Part shown: piece by piece, positions 1 through 6,750 of the stretch
Layout of the letters: each line of letters opens with the position of its first letter
How positions within the stretch are numbered: position 1 is the stretch's first letter
Program-made: the position numbers and the translations under genes
From: Bacteroides xylanisolvens XB1A
GTDB taxonomy: Bacteria; Bacteroidota; Bacteroidia; Bacteroidales; Bacteroidaceae
Length of the DNA: 64,000 bases
NCBI RefSeq assembly: GCF_000210075.1
Contig: NC_021017.1
Span: forward strand, 3,315,702 to 3,379,701
Direction: 5' to 3'
Notes under the pieces: generated by a model
The model's input: the letters and a program-made list of their open reading frames with translations, nothing else
What the model was told of the DNA's origin: nothing
The model's database searches: none

Positions 1-69
1 GCAAAAAGCGCAAGCCCGGCTCATTACAGAACAACAGGTGACCACGGTATCACCATAACACCATAGATT

Positions 70-783
70 ATGTGCAAGAACGAACAGACTATACATTACT
101 GCACCATTCTCTCCGCCCGGCAGTGGGATTTTCTTTTGGACGGCAAGTCTTCAGCTCTCAGGCAGAAATGCCTGCACAGGCTGATGACCGCCGCCGTAAG
201 GGCAAAGACCGTTTACCGCATCAAGGGCATAGAGATTGTCTTGGAGGTGGGACAGGCGGCAGCTTCCGATGTGGAAATGGCGGAATACCTGAAATGCAAC
301 CGAAAGACGGTCGGCAAACTCATAGACAGCTTTAACAGGCTCGGTATGCTGACCACCCGAACCAACAACCGCACTTCCATCCACGCCCTGCATTTCCTTA
401 CAGGGTGGTATGTGGATGGTGTCCTTCTGACCAATCCCCATTATGTCAGGCCTGCGGCTGTTCCCAAAGGACAAAGTGACAATGTGCGGACACCATACTC
501 TAATGATGCACCGTTAAAGGATAAGCCGTGTACCGTACCTGACGACTGCCAATGCGCAAGGCATGATACGTACAGCATTACAGGCGGAGCAGCCGCCCTT
601 TCTTCTTCCCTTTGCTCGCCCGTGGCATCCGGCAGTCAGGATGCAGAATACAGAACAAGAAATCAGCATATCACAGACGACGGCAAAGGGCTACATGGCA
701 ATAATTCCACAGGAAGCCTGAAAGAGGCACAGGACAGCACGGTTGGCGGTGCAGATAATACCGGCATTGGCACAGGGAAATGA
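70..783 (+). CDS. Winged-helix-like protein of a mobilizable element
   Basis: I do not recognise this 237-residue protein as a named family. Residues about 60-110 read as a helix-turn-helix followed by a wing (EMAEYLKCNRKTVGKLIDSF, then a basic turn with TRTNNRTSIHAL), so DNA binding is likely. The last 100 residues are low-complexity and polar and look disordered. It precedes the relaxase gene in the same orientation and shares that gene's higher GC and codon use, so it probably belongs to the mobilization or replication control functions of the element. The ATG at 70 is the only good start. The 69 bases before it may hold the tail of a gene that begins outside the window. Confidence 0.6.
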   Translation: MCKNEQTIHYCTILSARQWDFLLDGKSSALRQKCLHRLMTAAVRAKTVYRIKGIEIVLEVGQAAASDVEMAEYLKCNRKTVGKLIDSFNRLGMLTTRTNNRTSIHALHFLTGWYVDGVLLTNPHYVRPAAVPKGQSDNVRTPYSNDAPLKDKPCTVPDDCQCARHDTYSITGGAAALSSSLCSPVASGSQDAEYRTRNQHITDDGKGLHGNNSTGSLKEAQDSTVGGADNTGIGTGK

Positions 784-1127
784 CAGGCGCAGCAGGCGTT
801 TTTCAGCGGTACTCCGTTGTCGTTGCGTTGACAGACTGGGCTTGCCCAGATATAGCCCACTATAACTTCTCCGCAAGCTCCGAAGTTGTGGGCTCTCCCG
901 AGGGGCTGGGCTTTGCCCCGTCCCACTTAGGACGCTGTCCTAAGAACCCGGCAAGGACTTTCTGCCCTGTGCAACCCGACCAAAGAGTGACCCTCTCTTT
1001 GGAAACTCCGCTCAGTGGCTTTTGCCCCTAAGAACCCCAAGCAGGAAGTGACCCTCTCCCTACACCCTCTGATTAAGGCGCAGCCCTAATAACCCGTTTT
1101 GTGAGACTCAAAAAAAACAGACAAGCT
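784..1127 (+). other. Candidate oriT / mobilization region, non-coding
   Basis: This GC-rich 344-base gap lies directly before the relaxase gene, where MobV-type elements usually carry oriT. It contains a perfect 8-bp inverted repeat (CCAAAGAG at 980-987, CTCTTTGG at 995-1002). It also has two direct copies of AGTGACCCTCTC, at 986-997 and 1047-1058, the first inside the inverted repeat. An open frame crosses 780-1031, but its proline-rich translation resembles no protein. Calling it oriT is an inference from position and repeats; no nick site could be recognised. Confidence 0.45.
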
Positions 1128-2660
1128 ATGGCACAGAAAACATCCGTAAACATCAAGCCGTGCAACATCGGCAGCAGCGAGGCACACAACAGGCGGACAG
1201 CGGAATACCTTACCAATATCCGCAAGGAGAAATTCTACATCCGCACAGACCTCATGGCTGGAAACGAGGCGTGGGTATCACCTGATTTCGGTGAGGCCAC
1301 GCTTACCGACCGATACAACCGGATAGCCGCAATGGTCAAGGAAAAGACAGGCCGGGCGATGCAGACCAAAGACCGTGAACGGGTAAACAAAAAGACGGGC
1401 AAGGTGACCATAGTCCGTGGCAGCACCCCGCTCAAGGAGGGCGTGGTGGTAATCAAGGAAGATACCACGATGGAGCAGTTGCGGAATTTCTGCGAGGTGT
1501 GTAAAGAGCGTTGGGGTGTTACAGCCCTGCAGGTGTTCATCCACCGGGACGAGGGGCACTACGGAATACCCGGCGACAATGCCACATGGAAGCCAAACCT
1601 GCACGCCCATATAGTATGGGACTGGATGAACCACGAAACGGGCAAGTCCTGCAAGCTGGACGAGAAAGCCATGAGCGAGATGCAGACCATTTTGGCTGAG
1701 TGTCTTGATATGGAAAGGGGCACCTCAAAGGAGGTGACGGGCAAGGAACATTTGGAGCGCACGGACTTCATCCTTGCCAAACAGAAGAAGGAAACGGAAC
1801 GGGTTAAAGCCGAAAAGGAAGCAGCCCTTGCAGCCAAAGAGAAAGCCGAAAAGGAACGGCAGACCATCGAAGGTGAGAACAAGGCGAAAGAAAAATACCG
1901 CCAATCCCTTGACAAAAACATTGCCGAAAAGGAACGTCAGTTAAAAGACGAGCGCAAGGCGAAAATGGACAGCATATTGGACAGTGTAAGTAGCCTTGTC
2001 GGTGTGGGTAAATCCGCAGCAATCGAAAAAGAAAACACCAGACTTAAAGTCGAGAATGAACGTATCAGAAAAGCCTTTCCGAATGTTGTAAAAACTAAGG
2101 TGGAGGAACTGACAAAAGTTTTGACAACGGAGAAACAGGAAGCCGAAGCGGAACGTGACAGGGCTTTGGTGCAGAGCCGTACACTTGTCATTGAAAGGGA
2201 CAAGGCGGTAACGGAACTTCAGGAGCAAAAGGACGGCGAGCGGCAGCGCATTGACTTTGCCGTAAGTCGTGCCACGGCGGAGAAAAACAAGACAATCCGC
2301 CTGTTACAGGATGCGCTGAAAGCGAGCCGGGATATTCTTAATTTGCTTGCCGACATTCTCTACAAGACAAACGAGGTCTTTAAGCGAGCCATTGATGCAA
2401 TTATCCATTTCGGCACGGAGCGGCATAAGTCATTCTTTGCCCCGTCCGAAGCCGCCGACATCAAGAGCGTAATGCAGGAATACGGGGAAACAGTCGAACA
2501 GCAGAAAGCGGTCGGTGAATGGCTTTGCGGTTATGCGGAGAGCCGACAGCCTTTTGACAAAATGAAACATCGCCATACACTCAATGAGGTTAGCGATGTG
2601 GCGGAAGGAAAATATGATTGGAGAATTAAACAGATGCAGAGAAATAATATTAGCATATAA
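1128..2660 (+). CDS. mob: MobV-family relaxase (Mob/Pre)
   Basis: This is the relaxase that nicks oriT and pilots the single strand during mobilization by a helper conjugative element. Residues 1-200 form the MobV/Pre domain: an N-terminal SVNIKPCNIGSSEAHNRR segment, then the metal and catalytic motif HRDEGHYG followed by WKPNLHAHIVWD, the HxDE...HxH signature of the family. From about residue 225 the protein is a long charged coiled coil (repeated EKERQ and KAEKE), and it ends in a helical tail. A GTG at 1101 is in frame, but the ATG at 1128 starts the conserved MAQKTSVNI sequence and is preferred (510 residues). Base composition is clearly richer in GC than the restriction-modification genes that follow, so the element is a mosaic. 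Confidence 0.9.
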   Translation: MAQKTSVNIKPCNIGSSEAHNRRTAEYLTNIRKEKFYIRTDLMAGNEAWVSPDFGEATLTDRYNRIAAMVKEKTGRAMQTKDRERVNKKTGKVTIVRGSTPLKEGVVVIKEDTTMEQLRNFCEVCKERWGVTALQVFIHRDEGHYGIPGDNATWKPNLHAHIVWDWMNHETGKSCKLDEKAMSEMQTILAECLDMERGTSKEVTGKEHLERTDFILAKQKKETERVKAEKEAALAAKEKAEKERQTIEGENKAKEKYRQSLDKNIAEKERQLKDERKAKMDSILDSVSSLVGVGKSAAIEKENTRLKVENERIRKAFPNVVKTKVEELTKVLTTEKQEAEAERDRALVQSRTLVIERDKAVTELQEQKDGERQRIDFAVSRATAEKNKTIRLLQDALKASRDILNLLADILYKTNEVFKRAIDAIIHFGTERHKSFFAPSEAADIKSVMQEYGETVEQQKAVGEWLCGYAESRQPFDKMKHRHTLNEVSDVAEGKYDWRIKQMQRNNISI

Positions 2661-2665
2661 TACTC

Positions 2666-2696
2666 TTGTATATTACGATATAAGTTAATAACTTTG
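2666..2696 (+). promoter_or_regulatory. Bacteroides-type promoter of the restriction-modification module
   Basis: TTG at 2666-2668, a 20-base spacer, then TAACTTTG at 2689-2696 match the Bacteroides -33/-7 pattern. Transcription would start near 2703, just before the controller-like gene at 2720. Confidence 0.6.
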
Positions 2697-2719
2697 CAGC
2701 ATACTTAAACAAATAAGCA

Positions 2720-2935
2720 ATGAATGGTTTAAATCGAATTAAAATTGTTCTTGTGGAAAAAGACAAAACAGGACGTTGGTTGGCTGAACAATTAGGAGTT
2801 AGTGTCACTACAATAAGTCGTTGGTGTTCCAATTCGACACAACCCGATTTAATAACATTGGCAAAAATTGCATCTTTATTAGACATTGATATTAAGGAAC
2901 TTCTTGTTTCAACTAAAAAAGTATCAAAGGAATGA
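2720..2935 (+). CDS. XRE-family HTH protein, likely R-M controller
   Basis: This 71-residue protein is almost entirely one Cro/C1-type helix-turn-helix: the recognition region reads LAEQLGVSVTTISRWCSNST and is followed by LITLAKIASLLDID. Small XRE proteins just before a methyltransferase are typical controllers of restriction-modification expression. Its stop overlaps the next start in ATGA (2932-2935), which implies translational coupling to the methyltransferase. A good promoter stands 24 bases upstream. Its base composition is AT-rich like the rest of the module and unlike the relaxase before it. Whether it activates or represses cannot be told from sequence. Confidence 0.85.
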   Translation: MNGLNRIKIVLVEKDKTGRWLAEQLGVSVTTISRWCSNSTQPDLITLAKIASLLDIDIKELLVSTKKVSKE

Positions 2936-3780
2936 AACACATTATTTATTTTAATACGGCTCAAAAAATGAGCCAACTTAGTGATAATTCTATCGATATG
3001 ATTGTTACATCCCCTCCTTATCCAATGATTGAGATGTGGGATGATATTTTTGCTGCACAAAATCCAGATATAAGAACTGCTTTTAAACAAAATAAGCCAA
3101 GAACAGCTTTTGAGTTAATGCATAAAGAACTTGATAAAGTATGGTCTGAATGTTGGAGAGTGCTTAAAGATGGTTCTTTTATGTGCATTAATATCGGGGA
3201 TGCAACACGAACTATTAATAGTGAATTTGCACTATACAATAATAATACAAGAATTATTCTGGCTTGTGAAAAGTTAGGATTTATTAATCTTCCCAATATT
3301 TTATGGAAAAAAACGACCAATGCCCCAAACAAATTTATGGGAAGCGGTATGCTTCCATGTGGTGCATATGTTACCCTTGAACATGAATGGATTCTTATTT
3401 TTAGAAAAGGTGGTAAGCGAGTGTATAAAACAACAGAAGATAAAGATGCGCGAAGAAGCAGCTCTTTCTTTTGGGAAGAGAGAAATATTTGGTTTTCTGA
3501 CATCTGGGATATAAAAGGAGTTAAGCAGACTATTGATAAAGCCCCGTCAAGAGAACGCAATGCATCTTATCCAATTGAACTTCCTTATCGCCTTATAAAT
3601 ATGTATTCACAAAAAGGCGACACTGTACTTGATCCATTTATGGGTTTGGGAACCACTGTGATTGCATCCATTCTTAGTGAACGGAATAGCATTGGTTATG
3701 AGATTGACTCCTTACTCAAACCCCTCCTTAAGGAAATATTGAATACCATTGATGTATTTAAAAGCCAATTCACTTATTAG
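2932..3780 (+). CDS. Type II DNA methyltransferase (beta class), C-terminus frameshifted
   Basis: This is an S-adenosylmethionine-dependent DNA methyltransferase. The catalytic motif TSPPYPMIEMWD lies at residues 26-37 and the cofactor motif DPFMGLGTT at about 233-241. That order is the beta class, and SPPY is usual for N4-cytosine enzymes. The extended PMIEMWD sequence resembles CTAG-specific archaeal enzymes, so N4-cytosine methylation at CTAG is a reasonable inference, not shown. The frame ends abruptly as FKSQFTY at 3780, while the overlapping frame continues naturally as FKANSLIRDRYTK to 4036. One A too many in the run at 3760-3763 would explain this; the intact enzyme would have about 366 residues. 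Both catalytic motifs lie before the break, so residual activity is possible. Confidence 0.85.
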   Translation: MKHIIYFNTAQKMSQLSDNSIDMIVTSPPYPMIEMWDDIFAAQNPDIRTAFKQNKPRTAFELMHKELDKVWSECWRVLKDGSFMCINIGDATRTINSEFALYNNNTRIILACEKLGFINLPNILWKKTTNAPNKFMGSGMLPCGAYVTLEHEWILIFRKGGKRVYKTTEDKDARRSSSFFWEERNIWFSDIWDIKGVKQTIDKAPSRERNASYPIELPYRLINMYSQKGDTVLDPFMGLGTTVIASILSERNSIGYEIDSLLKPLLKEILNTIDVFKSQFTY

Positions 3781-4036
3781 AGATAGATATACCAAACATT
3801 TAGCCTTTGTGGAGGATAGAATCAGACAAGGAAAGGATGTGAAGTATGTCAACAACCACTTGCAATGTAAAGTCATGACAAAGCAAGAAACTGATTTAAC
3901 ATTCCATTATCTCAAAAATATTATTCTCAATAATGAAGTAGGAGAATTGGAGTTTGAATCCAATTATTATGTAAAAAGAGAATTAAGCGATTTTCCAATG
4001 AATAAAAGGGGCTCTCTCTTTGAATTCGCTATTTAA
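3749..4036 (+). pseudogene. Frameshifted C-terminal part of the methyltransferase
   Basis: This frame overlaps the end of the methyltransferase by 32 bases. From about 3764 its translation (ANSLIRDRYTKHLAFVEDR) reads as a smooth continuation of the upstream protein after the A-run at 3760-3763. It is lysine- and asparagine-rich, has no start region of its own, and closes just before the convergent nuclease gene, whose 3' end it overlaps (4029-4036). The alternative, an independent 95-residue protein started at 3749, is less likely because that start lies inside the methyltransferase. Removing one A restores a single frame of about 366 codons. Confidence 0.6.
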
Positions 4037-4802
4037 AAAAACGCCAAAAATTGTTTGATTTGAACAAGCGATTTTTGGCGTTTATTTTAAGGATTTGCCT
4101 CACTAATTGTTTTATTTTGGTTAGAACCTCTTGATTAAGAATATTGCCCCTACTATTTGATATGACAATAAATACAGGAACACCAAATTTCTCTTTATAA
4201 AGTTCATATTTTATGGCATTTGCATTTCGTGCCTTAACAATATATGGGGCATTTTTAGTATATGATTGAGGCTTTACTTGAACACCGCAAATTAATTGAG
4301 TTCCTCTGAATATTTCTAAATCAACAGCATATGTGTGGTCAACCTCTCCAACTGTTTCCTTAATTGTTAATTCTGGGAAAATTCTGAGTAAAGTTTCCTT
4401 TGTGTTATGTTCTCGAAGAATAATTCCATTCCATGTTTCACAAATAACGCGAAATCTTACACATTCAACGCATTCATCAAGAGTTAATCCATAACCATTA
4501 TTTTTAACTGCTTCGTATAAAATCTTCCCTTTTTCTCTTAAATCTTCTTTTGTGCGCCCTTTTTGAGTGTTGATATTTTTTACATCCCAACTGAGAGCGT
4601 AGTATTTCTGTTTATTATAAGGTATTGTTATATCATTAAAAAAAGCTTTTGAATACCCCAATTTTGCTGCATTTTGTTCAATATACAGATTTCGTGTATG
4701 TCCACTTGCATAATAGGCATTCTCCCATTCTTCTTTATTTTTCCAATTTGCAGTTTCAATGAGTGTTGATACATACCCAACTGACCACGGGTCGTTTAAC
4801 AT
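4029..4802 (-). CDS. Putative PD-(D/E)XK nuclease of the R-M module, 5' frameshift
   Basis: The protein has the core layout of a PD-(D/E)XK nuclease at about residues 160-185: DHTYAVDLEIFRG, then ICGVQVKPQSY, where Asp, Gln and Lys could form the metal site. It is convergent with the methyltransferase and follows the MjaI-like gene, so it is either a second restriction enzyme or an accessory nuclease. The ATG at 4802 seems too late: upstream codons in this frame read on sensibly as FRSTNAKWNEL. A better start, the ATG at 4870-4868 (MDEFILSIDKRNF), is in another frame and sits 9 bases after the previous stop. One base lost in the run at 4833-4835 would explain this. Family assignment is uncertain. 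Confidence 0.65.
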   Translation of the reverse strand: MLNDPWSVGYVSTLIETANWKNKEEWENAYYASGHTRNLYIEQNAAKLGYSKAFFNDITIPYNKQKYYALSWDVKNINTQKGRTKEDLREKGKILYEAVKNNGYGLTLDECVECVRFRVICETWNGIILREHNTKETLLRIFPELTIKETVGEVDHTYAVDLEIFRGTQLICGVQVKPQSYTKNAPYIVKARNANAIKYELYKEKFGVPVFIVISNSRGNILNQEVLTKIKQLVRQILKINAKNRLFKSNNFWRFFK

Positions 4803-4879
4803 TAGTTCATTCCATTTTGCGTTAGTGGAACGAAATTTCTCTTATCTATTGATAAAATAAACTCATCCATAAAATGTAA

Positions 4880-5454
4880 TTAAAAATTTGAAGGATCATA
4901 TTCTATATTAATACCATCTTTTTTCTTTTCATAATATACAATTGGCACATCTATTATTTCTGAAAGACGGTTCTCAATCTTGTATGTAGCAGATTTTATT
5001 TGAATAGGTTTTTCCCCGATAAATCCGTCAATACCTTTGGCCTCCTCTTCTATAGTAGCCAAACGCCAAGTTTTACATAGTTTCTCTGCAAGAAAAGCAA
5101 TTATTGCACTTTGAAATTTGAGACCACAATATGTTTTTGTGTAAACAAGGTCTTTAACCCATGCTTCAATCATTTCACGATTTATCTGCTCAACAGCACA
5201 TTTCATTTCCTGAAACTTTGAGTAAATTTTATCGGTAGCAGCTTCAATGGCATTTGGATGTTTTGTAGAATACCATTGAATCCATTCTTGTAAAGATTTT
5301 CCGTTAAACTCTTGTATAAGTTCTGACATTTGGCCAACAACTTCCGGTCGTGTTCCCTGTGCATTACTATTTACCAGATTAATATCTGAGTAGTGTATTT
5401 AGGAAAATCAAATTGTGAAGCATTTGAGAGTTGTTCAACTTCACTATTTTTCAT
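4880..5454 (-). pseudogene. MjaI-family type II restriction endonuclease, frameshifted
   Basis: The C-terminal 149 residues (start ATG at 5329) carry the nuclease core IDGFIGEKPIQIKSATY, a PD-(D/E)XK variant as I recall it from the MjaI family, whose archaeal prototype cuts CTAG. The N-terminal part lies in another frame: from the ATG at 5454 it reads MKNSEVEQLS...FPKYTTQIL and then stops. Adding one base to the short run at 5379-5380 gives ILNLVNSNAQGTRPEVVGQM, which joins directly to SELIQEFNG and makes one protein of about 191 residues, the size expected for the family. A further in-frame ATG lies at 5472. The gene therefore looks inactivated by a single-base deletion unless the base is a sequencing error. 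Confidence 0.7.
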
Positions 5455-5502
5455 TTTTATCTTCTTCAGCATAGTTTCATATTATTTTAACTACCTGAAA
5501 GC

Positions 5503-5534
5503 AAAAAGCCCTCATTTCAAAAGAAAAGAGGGGC
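5503..5534 (-). terminator. Terminator of the candidate small RNA
   Basis: On the minus strand a GC-rich stem (arms 5523-5534 and 5508-5518, GCCC/GGGC closing) is followed by TTTTTG. It lies after the long hairpin and before the restriction gene, so it would end a transcript of about 250 bases started near 5760. Confidence 0.6.
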
Positions 5535-5760
5535 ATGGAAGAGATTATCGGTATCAAGGCTTAGCACTGCCCACTTAGTCAATAACCATCTTGTCCACGC
5601 CCCGTTTGGTGCGTGAGCATCCGATGATTTGACTGCGACTAAGAGTTCTTGAAGTGCTAATTCTGATACCCAATCGAGTCAGGATGTCATATTACTTTTT
5701 ACTTATCTCTTGTACTTGTTTTATTTAATAAACTTAATAATTCTCTTTATGGACAAAGTC
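5503..5760 (-). ncRNA. Candidate structured small RNA with its own promoter and terminator
   Basis: No protein fits here. On the minus strand five helices nest exactly: 5664-5670 with 5550-5556, 5653-5659 with 5562-5568, 5637-5643 with 5574-5580, 5623-5629 with 5584-5590, and 5611-5615 with 5596-5600. Four helices are 7 bp long and the innermost is 5 bp, giving a 121-base rod closed by GGTATCA/TGATACC with internal loops of 3-9 bases. One U-G pair in the fourth helix pairs only in the minus-strand RNA, which supports that orientation. A TAACTTTG -7 box lies upstream and a terminator downstream. I do not recognise an Rfam family. A 6S-like RNA, a defence-system RNA or a recombination site are the alternatives. 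Confidence 0.5.
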
Positions 5761-5765
5761 CTATG

Positions 5766-5773
5766 CAAAGTTA
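5766..5773 (-). promoter_or_regulatory. -7 box for the candidate small RNA
   Basis: The minus strand reads TAACTTTG, a full match to the Bacteroides -7 consensus, with the predicted start near 5760. No clear -33 TTTG is found at 19-21 bases. Confidence 0.5.
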
Positions 5774-6110
5774 CACATTTATTTTTTGTTGCCAGCATAA
5801 AGCTCAAAAATTAGAGCTAAAAATTTTTCGTGCTATTGAATGTTTGTACCCGCCATGTCTCTTTTCATTCATAAAATACTGATTATCAAAAATAATAAAT
5901 AATTCCCCGAATAATTCCTTTGTGGTTTTGACCTCATTCCGAGCGGTCATCGGCAAAGTATAAAAATGACTTCTATTTGTTAAGTTTTTGTTAAATCTTC
6001 ATCTTAAACAAACCTTTTCCTTTCCCTCTTTGCTTCTTCCAAAAACGGCTTTTTCACCCTGTTTCTTATAGTGATTATTTTTGTACCGATATTTTCTTAT
6101 ATTACTGATA
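5774..6110. other. AT-rich right end of the element, no gene seen
   Basis: There is no open frame with protein-like sequence. Composition is AT-rich and differs from the chromosomal genes that begin about 6112, where Sel1-type coding sequence appears immediately after an in-frame TAA at 6109. The element-chromosome junction is therefore placed near 6110, but its exact base and any duplicated target cannot be seen without the left end. Confidence 0.4.
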
Positions 6111-6153
6111 ATCAGCTACAAACGCTCTCTCATATGAATGGTATGAGAAGGCT

Positions 6154-6741
6154 GTGGCCAACGAAATTCCAATGGCAATGTTGCGTATGGGTGAGTATTA
6201 CCTGTATGATTATGACAGTCTGAACGAATCGGAAAAGGCTTTTGCCTATTTCAAGAAAGCTGCCGAATACGAGTGGTATAGCGAAGGATTGGGTATCTGT
6301 TATGAAATGGGTATCGGAGTGGAAGATAATGAAACGGAAGCTTTTAAATATTATACGCTGGCTGCGGATAATGGAAATACGATGAGTATGTATCGTACCG
6401 GACTTTGCTATTACAACGGAGTAGGTGTGAAACAGAACTATGCCGAAGCTTACCGCTGGTTTACGGATGCGGCAGGGAATGAAAATATTGCTGCGACTTA
6501 TTATCTCGGTAAGATGATGATGTATGGCGAAGGTTGTACTCCTGATCCGGAAGCTGCGGTGCAATGGCTGCTGAAAGCTGCTGAAAAAAATAGCGACAAA
6601 GCGCAATTTGAACTTGGAAATGCCTATCTGACGGGCAAAGGCGTGGAAGAAAACGATGAAATTGCAATGGAATGGTTCGAAAAGGCCGCAGAGAATGGCA
6701 ATGAGAAAGCTCTTAAAATTACCGGAAGGAGGAGAAAGTAA
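6154..6741 (+). CDS. Sel1-repeat protein, 5'-truncated
   Basis: The protein is built of Sel1-type TPR repeats, which act as scaffolds for protein contacts: units such as AYRWFTDAAGNENIAATYYLG and AMEWFEKAAENGNEKAL recur about every 36 residues. The only start codon in frame is a GTG at 6154, yet the codons just before it (6121-6153) already encode a repeat (ALSYEWYEKAV), and a stop lies at 6109. I infer that the true 5' end was removed by insertion of the mobile element. It lies 9 bases before the HSP90 gene, so the two form an operon. Expression now depends on whatever promoter the element end supplies. Confidence 0.75.
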   Translation: MANEIPMAMLRMGEYYLYDYDSLNESEKAFAYFKKAAEYEWYSEGLGICYEMGIGVEDNETEAFKYYTLAADNGNTMSMYRTGLCYYNGVGVKQNYAEAYRWFTDAAGNENIAATYYLGKMMMYGEGCTPDPEAAVQWLLKAAEKNSDKAQFELGNAYLTGKGVEENDEIAMEWFEKAAENGNEKALKITGRRRK

Positions 6742-6750
6742 AAGAGGAAC

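Noticed and set aside
780..1031. Open frame of 83 codons before the relaxase
   Set aside because: Pro/Ser/Leu-rich translation without protein-like pattern, crossing the inverted and direct repeats; more likely part of the oriT region.
5393..5578. Plus-strand frame of 61 codons
   Set aside because: It is antisense to the restriction gene's 5' part and the small-RNA terminator, with no sensible protein sequence.
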